This document shows, one piece after another, positions 54,707 to 62,864 of a DNA stretch of 64,000 bases. The DNA lies in NCBI GenBank assembly GCA_016720925.1, contig JADKJR010000001.1, forward strand, positions 682,001 to 746,000, read 5' to 3'. The notes under the pieces were generated by a model. The model did not search any database, was not told where the DNA came from, and saw only the letters and a program-made list of their open reading frames with translations. The stretch's first letter is position 1; every line of letters begins with the position of its first letter. The DNA comes from Betaproteobacteria bacterium. GTDB taxonomy: Bacteria; Pseudomonadota; Gammaproteobacteria; Burkholderiales; Usitatibacteraceae. Position numbers and translations under genes: made by a program.

Positions 54707-55690
54707 TTACAAATGCAGCGGCCCTTCCTCCATCGCCGAAACCTGCTCACGTAATTCCAGAATCCGGTCCTGCCAGTAACGCTGCGTATTGAACCACGGA
54801 AAGGCCAGCGGAAAGGCCGGATCGTCCCAGCGCTGGGCCAGCCACGCCGAGTAGTGAATCAACCGAAGCGTGCGCAACGCTTCCAGCAGATGCAACTGGC
54901 GCCGGTCGAAGTCGGCGAAGTCCGCGTAGCCTTCCAGCACGTCGCGCAGTTGCCGCGTCATTTCTTCGCGCGTGCCCGATAACAGCATCCACAGATCCTG
55001 CATCACCGGCCCCGTGCGGCAATCATCGAAATCGACGAAGTGCGGGCCATCGTCGGTGTAGAGCACATTGCCGGCATGGCAGTCGCCGTGCAGGCGAATG
55101 TTGGCGATGTCGCCGGCGCGCTGGTAGCACACACGCACACCATCGAGCGCCTGGTCGGCCACGCTGGCCCAGACGGCGCGCAAATCGATCGGAATGAAAT
55201 CGCTTTGCATGAGCCAGTCGCGAGGAGCCTCGCCGAAGCTCGCAATATTGTGCGCGGGACGATGAATGAAGGGCTGCGTGGCGCCGACGGCGTGAATGCG
55301 GCCCAGAAATCGTCCCAGCCATTCCAGCACCTCGGGATTGTCGAGTTCCGGCGCGCGTCCGCCGCGGCGGGGGCTGAGACTGAAACGGTAACCGGCGAAT
55401 TCATGCAATGTTTTGCCGCCGATGATGAGCGGCGAAATCACCGGGATCTCGCGCTCCGCCAGTTCCAGCGTGTAGGCGTGTTCCTCAAGAATCTGCGCAT
55501 CGCTCCAGCGGCCCGGCCGGTAGAACTTGGCGATCACCGGCGTCGCTTCCTCGATGCCGATCTGGTAGACGCGGTTCTCGTAACTGTTGAGCGCCAGCAT
55601 GCGTCCGTCGGCGAGATAGCCGGTGTTCTCGACCGCATCGAGGATGACATCCGGAGTCAAATTGGCATAGGGCGTCGGGCTGGCGTGCAT
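54707..55690 (-). CDS. srkA: stress response serine/threonine kinase SrkA (YihE)
   Basis: A 327-residue aminoglycoside-phosphotransferase-fold protein kinase. Recognised by LNSYENRVYQIG, VIAKFYRPGRWSDAQILEEHAYTLEL, IRLHGDCHAGNVLYT (catalytic Asp and Asn) and HFVDFDDCRTGP (metal-binding Asp). SrkA counters stress-induced cell death in E. coli. The start at 55690 or 55693 (MMHASPTPYANLTP) begins where the family does. It is divergent from asnS. Confidence 0.9.
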   Translation of the reverse strand: MHASPTPYANLTPDVILDAVENTGYLADGRMLALNSYENRVYQIGIEEATPVIAKFYRPGRWSDAQILEEHAYTLELAEREIPVISPLIIGGKTLHEFAGYRFSLSPRRGGRAPELDNPEVLEWLGRFLGRIHAVGATQPFIHRPAHNIASFGEAPRDWLMQSDFIPIDLRAVWASVADQALDGVRVCYQRAGDIANIRLHGDCHAGNVLYTDDGPHFVDFDDCRTGPVMQDLWMLLSGTREEMTRQLRDVLEGYADFADFDRRQLHLLEALRTLRLIHYSAWLAQRWDDPAFPLAFPWFNTQRYWQDRILELREQVSAMEEGPLHL

Positions 55691-55878
55691 CATCCATTGT
55701 AACTGGCATACCCGGTGGACCAGCGCCAATGCGGCTCCTGGGGCGTATGCCGCGGAGAGCCGCGCCAGCAGGCGAGTTTCAGCCGATCCGAGATTCAGGC
55801 GCCGCACGTCAATTGTCGGGCGCGCGGGCAAAACCGGTAAAATTGGCTCCTCCCCATGAAATATCTCAAGGCGCCAAC

Positions 55879-57288
55879 ATGGCTTCGTTCAGTTGCTTCG
55901 ATATCCTTACTGGCAAGGCATCCCTCGGGCTTTCGCATGCGCCCGTCACGCTCAAGGGCTGGGTGAAAACCCGACGCGATTCGAAGGCCGGCATTTCTTT
56001 CGTCAATGTTTCTGATGGTTCCTGCTTCCATCCGGTGCAGGTCGTGGTGCCGAATACGCTCGCCAACTATGCCGATGAAGTACAAAAACTGACGGCTGGC
56101 TGCGCGGTCGAAGCCACCGGCACCATCGTGCCGTCGCCGGCCAAAGGCCAGCCGTTCGAAATGCAGGCCACTGGCATCAAGGTGGTCGGCTGGGTGGATG
56201 ATCCGGATACCTACCCGATCACACCCAAGGCGCACACCATGGAATACCTGCGCGAGGTCGCGCATCTGCGCCCGCGCACCAATGTCATCGGCGCGGCGAC
56301 GCGGGTGCGCCACACCATTGCCTCGGCGATCCACCGCTTCTTCCACGAAGAAGGATTTCTGTGGGTCAATACGCCGATCATCACCGCCTCCGACGCGGAA
56401 GGCGCAGGCGAATTATTCCGCGTCTCCACGCTCGACATGATGAACCTGCCGAAAACACCCGAAGGCAAGATCGATTTTTCGCAGGATTTTTTCGGTCGCG
56501 AGGCGTTCCTCACCGTGTCCGGCCAGTTGAATGTGGAAACTTATTGCATGGCGCTGTCGAAGGTCTACACCTTCGGCCCGACATTTCGCGCGGAGAATTC
56601 CAACACGTCGCGCCACCTCGCCGAATTCTGGATGATCGAGCCGGAGATCGCCTTCGCTGACCTGAGTGATGACGCGACGCTGGCCGAAGCGATGCTGAAA
56701 TACATCATCACCACCGTGCTCGCCGAACGCGCGGATGATATGGCTTTTTTTGAGGAGCGCATCGAAAAAGGCCTGATCGCCAAACTGGAACACATCGTCA
56801 AATCCGAATTCGTTCGGATGGATTACACCGACGCCATCAAGGTGCTTGAAAGCACGAAGGAAAAATTCGAGTATCCAGTGAAATGGGGCATCGATCTGCA
56901 ATCCGAGCACGAGCGCTATATCGCCGAGAAACACGTCAATGGACCGACGGTGCTGATGAACTATCCGAAGGAGATCAAGGCGTTTTACATGCGGCTCTCG
57001 GACGACGAGAAAACCGTGGCGGCGATGGACGTGCTGGCGCCGGGCATTGGCGAGATCATCGGTGGCTCGCAGCGCGAAGAGCGGCTTGATGTACTCGACA
57101 GGCGAATGCTGGAATGTGGACTTGATCCGGCGCATTACAGCTGGTATCGGGATTTACGCCGTTACGGCACCGTACCGCACGCGGGATTTGGGCTGGGGTT
57201 TGAGCGGACGGTTTCGTATATCACAGGGCTCGCAAATGTACGCGATGTGATTCCGTTTCCGCGGACGCCGGGGAGTGCACGCTATTAA
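55879..57288 (+). CDS. asnS: asparaginyl-tRNA synthetase
   Basis: A 469-residue class IIb aminoacyl-tRNA synthetase. The N-terminal OB-fold anticodon domain (VTLKGWVKTRRDSKAGISFVNVSDGS) is followed by the catalytic core with motif 2 (TFRAENSNTSRHLAEFWMIEPE) and motif 3 (GFGLGFERTVSYITG). AEGAGELFRVST is specific for AsnS. ATG 55879 gives the standard start (MASFSCFDIL). Presence of asnS means direct charging of tRNA-Asn is possible. Confidence 0.96.
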   Translation: MASFSCFDILTGKASLGLSHAPVTLKGWVKTRRDSKAGISFVNVSDGSCFHPVQVVVPNTLANYADEVQKLTAGCAVEATGTIVPSPAKGQPFEMQATGIKVVGWVDDPDTYPITPKAHTMEYLREVAHLRPRTNVIGAATRVRHTIASAIHRFFHEEGFLWVNTPIITASDAEGAGELFRVSTLDMMNLPKTPEGKIDFSQDFFGREAFLTVSGQLNVETYCMALSKVYTFGPTFRAENSNTSRHLAEFWMIEPEIAFADLSDDATLAEAMLKYIITTVLAERADDMAFFEERIEKGLIAKLEHIVKSEFVRMDYTDAIKVLESTKEKFEYPVKWGIDLQSEHERYIAEKHVNGPTVLMNYPKEIKAFYMRLSDDEKTVAAMDVLAPGIGEIIGGSQREERLDVLDRRMLECGLDPAHYSWYRDLRRYGTVPHAGFGLGFERTVSYITGLANVRDVIPFPRTPGSARY

Positions 57289-57336
57289 GTCCCTCGCCTC
57301 ACATGCGGGTAGCGGCAGACCGCGGCTAGTTCGCCA

Positions 57337-58035
57337 ATGAACCTCCCAGACAAAAACCTCGAATCCCTTTTCCACAACAATCGCGCCTGGGCCGACCGCA
57401 TTCGCGCGCAGCATCCCGATTTTTTCGAGCAACTCGCCAAACAGCAGAATCCAAAATTCCTGTGGATCGGCTGCTCCGACAGCCGGGTGCCCGCGAACGA
57501 AATTGTCGGGTTGATGCCAGGGGAAGTTTTCGTCCATCGCAATATCGCCAACGTCGTCGTGCACACTGATCTCAATTGCCTGTCGGTGATCCAGTTCGCG
57601 GTAGATGTGCTGAAGGTGGAACACATCATGGTGGTCGGGCACTACGGTTGCGGCGGGGTTCGCGCGGCATTGTTTGACCAGCGCGTGGGGCTGGCGGATA
57701 ACTGGCTGCACCATGTGCATGATGTTCGAGACAAACATGTCGAGGCGCTCAAAGCCATCGGGCTTTCCGATGCGCGCCTCGATCGACTCTGTGAACTCAA
57801 CGTAATCGAGCAAGTGGCAAACGTCTGTCAAACCACCATCGTGCGCGACGCGTGGGAGCGTGGGCAGGAGCTGGCGATTCACGGCTGGATTTATGGACTG
57901 AAGGACGGCTTGCTGCGCGACTTGAATGTGACGGTGTTGGATCGCGATGAAGCCGGCGCCACGTGCAAAGGCGCGGTTGAGGCGCTCACCGCGGCGAGGC
58001 CAGTTCCGCATGCAAGCGGTTCTGGCCAGGCTTGA
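57337..58035 (+). CDS. can: beta-class carbonic anhydrase
   Basis: A 232-residue zinc enzyme converting CO2 to bicarbonate. Zinc ligands are Cys46, His102 and Cys105, with the Asp48-Arg50 dyad in WIGCSDSRVP and HYGCGGVRAAL after it. Length and sequence match the Can (YadF) type, with the C-terminal GWIYGLKDGLL. It follows asnS by 48 bases on the same strand. Confidence 0.95.
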   Translation: MNLPDKNLESLFHNNRAWADRIRAQHPDFFEQLAKQQNPKFLWIGCSDSRVPANEIVGLMPGEVFVHRNIANVVVHTDLNCLSVIQFAVDVLKVEHIMVVGHYGCGGVRAALFDQRVGLADNWLHHVHDVRDKHVEALKAIGLSDARLDRLCELNVIEQVANVCQTTIVRDAWERGQELAIHGWIYGLKDGLLRDLNVTVLDRDEAGATCKGAVEALTAARPVPHASGSGQA

Positions 58036-58048
58036 CCGAACGGTAAGG

Positions 58049-58741
58049 TTAGAGTTTTGGTGGGTCTGCCGGCGGCAGTATGGGCGCGGGAGCCGGCACG
58101 ATCGGTGGTTCCTCAATCATCACGGGTGCTGGCGCGGGTGTGGGCGGAGCGACCGTTACGATGATCTCCGCTTGCGGTGGTGCAAATTCAATTGCGGGCG
58201 GGGTGACGGGCGGCGTGACGGATTGGGTCACTGACGGGGCCACGGGCGGCGCAATACGCTTCACCGGCGTGGATGCCGACTTCGCGGCCACGCTGGTCTT
58301 TGCCTTGACCGGATTGAGCGATTCGCTGCTGTGGTTATTGCCGTGTCCCGCCAGAGGCATTGAATTCGCTTCCTCCGACTTCGTCATCGATTTCAGTGGA
58401 TCGGTGATAGGACTGTCGCTCGCCGTGATGGATGCCGCCGGAACCGGAACGTTGCTCGCGGCCGAAACAGCCGCCGCGGAGGGTACGCTCGGGTCCGGCG
58501 CTGTTATTGCCGTGTCAGTTTTCGCGGCGCTGTTATCTGAATATTTGTCTACGCCCATCGCGATGCCTGCCCCGGCGGCGATCACCAGTGCGGCGATCAA
58601 AACCGGCCGCATCGAGCTTGCGGAAAAGCTGCCGGAGGTCGCGTAGTTGTCATGCACCATTCTCAAGTCATCAAGTGTCCGTGACAAAGGCGGTGTCGGA
58701 CGATAGTTGAACGTCTGGGGATTTGTCTGTACGGCTTCCAT
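58049..58741 (-). CDS. single-pass membrane protein with Pro/Ala-rich tail
   Basis: A 230-residue protein of unknown function. AAAGGA before the ATG at 58741 supports the start. Residues about 45-62 are a membrane helix (PVLIAALVIAAGAGIAMG) after a hydrophilic cytoplasmic N-terminus. The rest is low complexity: Ala/Ser/Thr-rich to about 130, then Pro-rich repeats (VAPSVTQSVTPPVTPP and APAPVMIEEPP, to the end at PADPPKL). It may span the periplasm in the manner of TonB-like or SPOR-type linkers, but no terminal domain is present. Converges with carbonic anhydrase. Confidence 0.65.
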   Translation of the reverse strand: MEAVQTNPQTFNYRPTPPLSRTLDDLRMVHDNYATSGSFSASSMRPVLIAALVIAAGAGIAMGVDKYSDNSAAKTDTAITAPDPSVPSAAAVSAASNVPVPAASITASDSPITDPLKSMTKSEEANSMPLAGHGNNHSSESLNPVKAKTSVAAKSASTPVKRIAPPVAPSVTQSVTPPVTPPAIEFAPPQAEIIVTVAPPTPAPAPVMIEEPPIVPAPAPILPPADPPKL

Positions 58742-58996
58742 GGTGGTTCCTTTCAAGCTGATGGCGGTTTGCCATGACACCAGTGTAGGTTTTGGGCGAC
58801 ATGCACCGTGTAGGCGCAAGCTCATTTGGGCTGTAGGAAGGCTCCGTTACTCCTCGTGGGTAACCGGGCACTATTTGGCTCGATGCCGCGTGGGCTCGCT
58901 GACAAAATACCAGGGCGCCGCCAGCGATCGGTCGCGCAAACGTCGCAACGCGTCTCGCAGTAAAATCAGCCTCGTCTTCGTTTATCGAGAACCCAC

Positions 58997-60470
58997 ATGA
59001 CCGCCCGCGATGCCATACCCGCAATAAATGTCAATGCCGATCAACTCCTCACCGATATCTCACGACAGTGGGATGCCGACATCGTCCCGCAACTCATCGA
59101 GTACGTGAAGATTCCCGCCAAGTCCCCGGGCTTCGATCGCGATTGGGCAAAGAATGGTTTTCTGGATGCCGCCATTGAACAGGCGCGAGCATGGGTTGCC
59201 GCGCAAAACGTGACTGGTCTCACGCTGGAGGTGGTGCGCCATGATGACCGCACGCCGGTGTTGTTCTTCGATATCCCGGCAACCGGCGGGCTCGATCCCA
59301 ACCGGACCATTCTTTTCTACGGTCACCTCGACAAGCAGCCGGAAATGACCGGTTGGCGTGCCGGACTCGGGCCGTGGACGCCAGTTTACGAAGACGGCAA
59401 ACTCTATGGCCGTGGTGGTGCCGATGACGGCTATGCGGTATACGCCGCGCTGTCGGCGATCATGGCGCTGGACAAGCAGGGTGTTGCGCGGCCGCGTTGT
59501 GTTGGGCTGATCGAGACCTGTGAGGAAAGCGGCAGCTACGATTTGCCGGCCTATCTTGAGGCGCTTTCGCCACGCATGGGTGACGTGCAACTCGTCATGG
59601 CTCTCGATTCCGGCGCGGGCAACTATGACCAGTTGTGGGTAACCACTTCGCTACGTGGCCTGGTCAATGGCACGCTGACGGTGAACGTGCTGACCGAAGG
59701 CGTGCACTCGGGTGACGCAGGTGGAGTTGTGCCTTCCTCATTCCGCGTCGCACGGCAATTGCTTGATCGCATCGATGATTCGCGAACCGGTGTGGTGAAG
59801 CCTGCCATGTTCAATTGCGGGATTCCTGCTGAGCGGGTCGCGCAGGCAAAGCAGGCGGCGGAAATTATGGGTGAATCTGTGTGGCAGCGATTTCCGTGGG
59901 ACAGTTGTTGCCAGGATGGCGGCAAGTTCGTTTTTGTCCAGCCGACGACCAAGGATCCGGTCGAACTGATCCTCAACCGCACCTGGCGCGCCGCGCTGGC
60001 CGTGACGGGTGCGGATGGGCTGCCCGCCATTGCCTCGGCCGGAAACGTGCAGCGTCCCTACACATCTTTGAAACTCTCGCTGCGTTTGCCGCCGCTGGTG
60101 GATGCATCAAAGGCCGCCGTCGCCTTGAAGCAGACGCTGGAAGGCGATGCGCCATACTCTGCACGCGTCACGTTTGAATACGAGCAGGCGGCAAGCGGCT
60201 GGAATGCGCCCGCCACGTTGCCGTGGCTTACCGCGCTGCTCGATGGCGCCTCGCAGACTTTCTACGGCAAACCGGCCGCGTATCTGGGTGAGGGCGGTAC
60301 CATTCCGTTCATGGGAATGCTCGGCGTGAAATTTCCCGAACGCGCAAATGTTGGTCACCGGTGTACTGGGGCCGAAATCGAATGCGCACGGCCCGAATGA
60401 ATTCCTGCATGTGCCCTACGCGAAGAAACTCACCGCGGCAGTGGCAATGTTGCTGGCCGGGATGCAGTAG
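58997..60470 (+). CDS. M20 family metallopeptidase, frameshifted near the end
   Basis: A dinuclear zinc dipeptidase/deacylase of about 490 residues. Zinc ligands include His110 and Asp112 (FYGHLDKQP), Asp in GRGGADDGYAVY, ETCEESGSYD and ALDSGAGN. As given, the frame ends at 60400 with a foreign tail. Near 60341 (GAACGCGCAAATG) one extra base seems present. The next frame continues as MLVTGVLGPKSNAHGPNEFLHVPYAKKL, which holds the last His ligand region, and ends at TAG 60468-60470. Coordinates give the restored gene. Substrate unknown. Confidence 0.85.
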
Positions 60471-60511
60471 TTGGCCCGCAGGAGAAGCAGGTTCGAAACA
60501 GGAATGTGGAG

Positions 60512-61354
60512 ATGATGCGGATGCACACTGACATGGACTCAACGCCTAAAAGCCAGCATTTCACATTTCCCGCGATTCGCGAGGTCGAGGCAACACGGGC
60601 GCTTGACTGGTTACGGCGGGGATTCGCCGACATGCGCGCGCAACCGGGCGCCAGCGCATTCTACGGTCTCTGCTTCGGGGCGATGGGTGTGGTGTTGCTG
60701 CTGGTCTTCCGCTTCGCGATCGATTACACCTCCACGCTGGCGATGGGCTTCATGCTGCTCGGGCCGTTTCTGTGTATTGGCCTTTATGATCTTTCGCGCC
60801 AGCGCGAAGCGTCGCCACCCGCGAACTTCCGGCGATCGCTGGTGGCCTGGCGCGAGAATCCCGGCGGCATCGGCATCTACGTGCTGATCCTGACGGTGGT
60901 GTTTCTGGTGTGGGCAAGGGCATCGTTGGTGACGTTCGCGCTGTTCGAATCGCACGCCATGCCGACATGGGCGGCGTTTTTCCTGCAATTGGCGGCGATG
61001 CAGAATATCGGGTTTATGATGGCCTTCTTCGGTGTGGGCCTGATCTTCGCCACCATCGTGTTTGCGTTCAGCGTGATTTCGATACCGTACCTGCTGGACC
61101 GTCGCGCCGATGCCATCACGGCAGCGGCCGTGAGCGTGATGTCGCTGGTGCGTAATCCCGTGGCCATGATCGTGTGGGCGGCGCTCATCGCGCTATTGAT
61201 CGGCGTCGGTTTGCTGACGGCGTATATCGGCCTGGTGCTCACCGGCCCGCTGATCGGCCACGCCACCTGGCACGCGTATCGCGATCTGGTGGGGCCCGCC
61301 TGCTGGCGTCCGGCGCCGAAGCGGCATCCGATCCACGCGCGTCCACGTGAGTGA
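60512..61354 (+). CDS. DUF2189 family membrane protein
   Basis: A protein of about 280 residues with six predicted membrane helices. It matches the DUF2189 (COG5473) pattern: WLRRGFADMRAQPGASAFYGLCFG, GPFLCIGLYDLSRQRE and, at the end, LIGHATWHAYRDL. Function unknown. The start is not clear: GTG 60506 and ATGs at 60512, 60515 and 60521 are all in frame. The stop overlaps the GTG start of the following GNAT gene, so they are coupled. Confidence 0.85.
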   Translation: MMRMHTDMDSTPKSQHFTFPAIREVEATRALDWLRRGFADMRAQPGASAFYGLCFGAMGVVLLLVFRFAIDYTSTLAMGFMLLGPFLCIGLYDLSRQREASPPANFRRSLVAWRENPGGIGIYVLILTVVFLVWARASLVTFALFESHAMPTWAAFFLQLAAMQNIGFMMAFFGVGLIFATIVFAFSVISIPYLLDRRADAITAAAVSVMSLVRNPVAMIVWAALIALLIGVGLLTAYIGLVLTGPLIGHATWHAYRDLVGPACWRPAPKRHPIHARPRE

Positions 61355-61955
61355 TCGCACGGTGATCGCACAACGAGTTGCCACGGAGCTGTCTACCAGT
61401 CGGCTGCTGGTTCGCCGGCTGACACCCGCCGATGCGCAGGCGTTTTTCGACGTGTTCTCCAACGCGGACGTCATGCTGTACTGGAGTTCGCCACCGATGA
61501 CATCGCTCGCGCAGGCCGAAAAAAAGATCGGTGAAATTCTTGAACACTATCGCAAGGGCGACCTGTTTCAATTTGGCATCGAGCGAAAACTCGACCGACA
61601 GCTGATCGGTACCTGCACATTGCATCAGCTTCACGAGCAGAACCGGCGCGCCGAGATCGGCTACGCGCTGGGCCGGCCATTTTGGGGGCAGGGCTACATG
61701 CACGAAGCGCTGGTGGCGTTGATCGACCATGCCTTCCGTGTGGCCGGATTGCACCGGCTTGAAGCCGACATCGATCCGCGCAACGAGGCATCCGCCCGAT
61801 CGCTGGAGCGCCTCGGCTTTCAGCGCGAAGGGCTGTTGCGCGAACGCTGGATCGTTGGCGACGATATTTCGGATAGCGCGCTATACGGATTGCTGGCGGT
61901 GGAATGGCTGCACATGCAGGCGACATACCCTGAAGTCTCGATTCGCGACGCTTGA
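61347..61955 (+). CDS. RimJ/RimL-type GNAT acetyltransferase
   Basis: A 202-residue acetyltransferase starting at GTG 61347, overlapping the DUF2189 stop. Landmarks: STSRLLVRRLTPADAQAFFDVFS, EIGYALGRPFWGQGYMHEALVALIDHAF with the acetyl-CoA loop, and DPRNEASARSLERLGFQREGLLRERW. This pattern is that of ribosomal-protein or peptide N-acetyltransferases. Substrate unknown. Confidence 0.88.
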   Translation: MSDRTVIAQRVATELSTSRLLVRRLTPADAQAFFDVFSNADVMLYWSSPPMTSLAQAEKKIGEILEHYRKGDLFQFGIERKLDRQLIGTCTLHQLHEQNRRAEIGYALGRPFWGQGYMHEALVALIDHAFRVAGLHRLEADIDPRNEASARSLERLGFQREGLLRERWIVGDDISDSALYGLLAVEWLHMQATYPEVSIRDA

Positions 61956-62037
61956 CGCAACAGGTATTGTCCGGCGGGACATTGTCGGCGACAGCAATGT
62001 TTGGCAGAATATTGTGACCTGCCGAAAGGAGCCGCTC

Positions 62038-62507
62038 ATGCCGCTACCGCCGCGTTTTGCCAGCCTGTCCGGTGAATGGAAGGGAACCAAGCGCCTCTAT
62101 CTGAACGGCGAAGCCGGACCGGAAAAACTTTCAGGCTCGCGCGCGACGATCGCGAAGGCGGTGCGGGGCACATTTCTGCTGGTCGACTATTCCTGGAAGT
62201 TTGAAAGTGATCCGCACGAAGGCGTGTTGTTACTGGGCTACGAAGAAAAACAAAATGTAGCGACGGCGGCGTGGGGGATTCGTGGCACATGGGCCAGCGA
62301 ATCATGCACTGCACCGGCGCCATCGACGCGAACGGCGTATTCGCGGTGCGTGGCAGCTATGAGGCACCACCCGATCCGGACTGGGGCTGGCGCATCGCGC
62401 TGAACATTCAATCGGCGGATTCACTCGCCCTTTTCATGCACAATATTTCGCCTGACGGAAAAGAGCATCTTGCCGTGCGGGCGGAGTTTGGGCGATTAGC
62501 GTACTGA
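62038..62507 (+). CDS. DUF1579-like lipocalin-fold protein, frameshifted
   Basis: AAGGAG six bases before the ATG marks a strong start. The first 80 residues read SLSGEWKGTKRLYLNGEAGPE and VRGTFLLVDYSWKFE, in the style of DUF1579. At the G5 run 62273-62277 one base seems missing. The other frame continues SWHMGQRIMHCTG, VRGSYEAPPDPDWGWRI and LFMHNISPDGKEHLAV to TGA at 62505-62507. Restored length is about 156 residues. As given, the first frame drifts on to 62403. Function unknown. Confidence 0.78.
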
Positions 62508-62537
62508 AGCGGTTTTCATGGCCCCCCGGCGCGTAGA

Positions 62538-62599
62538 GCGCCAGTGGGAGCGGCGTTTCAGGCCTTTCCGGCCGGAAAGGTGCGCCAGTGCTTGAGTTT
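62538..62599. repeat. palindromic repeat, copy 10, hybrid
   Basis: The right arm (GCGCCAGTGCTTGAGTTT, 62582-62599) is standard. The left side is not the expected complement but another GCGCCAGTG in the same orientation (62538-62546). The centre is an 18-base perfect palindrome (CCTTTCCGGCCGGAAAGG, 62563-62580). It lies between convergent genes. Confidence 0.7.
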
Positions 62600-62600
62600 G

Positions 62601-62732
62601 CTTAAGGGAACTTCCAATAACTCCCCGTTCGTGCTGGGGGATCCGGGCCCCCCCAACCCCAGCCCCCTTTTCCTTTGGAGGAGGCCCCTTCGATACCCAG
62701 GCGGAAATAGGGTTAATAGAAGTTCCCTTAAG
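62601..62732. repeat. inverted repeat element with G/C-rich centre
   Basis: Arms of 20 bases at 62601-62620 (CTTAAGGGAACTTCCAATAA) and 62713-62732 match at 18 positions. The centre begins CCGTTCGTGCTG and ends CCTTCGATACCCAGG, but between them is G/C-rich filler (GGGCCCCCCCAACCCCAG). It may be a repeat whose centre was wrongly assembled. Confidence 0.65.
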
Positions 62733-62748
62733 TCAGCGAATAGAGAGT

Positions 62749-62776
62749 CGTCATTCCCACCTAAGCGGGAATGACG
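62749..62776. repeat. dRS3-like palindrome
   Basis: CGTCATTCCC and GGGAATGACG form a perfect 10-bp stem around ACCTAAGC. The core ATTCCC-N8-GGGAAT (62753-62772) is exactly the form of the neisserial dRS3 repeat, a known integration target for filamentous phage in Neisseria. Similar repeats occur in other Betaproteobacteria. Confidence 0.7.
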
Positions 62777-62864
62777 ATGTTTTTGAATTCACGAAATATG
62801 CAAACCAAACTTTTCGCATGCCGCAATAATTCACGCGCGTTGGCAGCCGGTAACGCGCTATCCG

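Noticed and set aside
2849..62599. Palindromes considered as a CRISPR-like or integron array
   Set aside because: Copies are kilobases apart with unrelated genes between, no leader, no cas or integrase gene.
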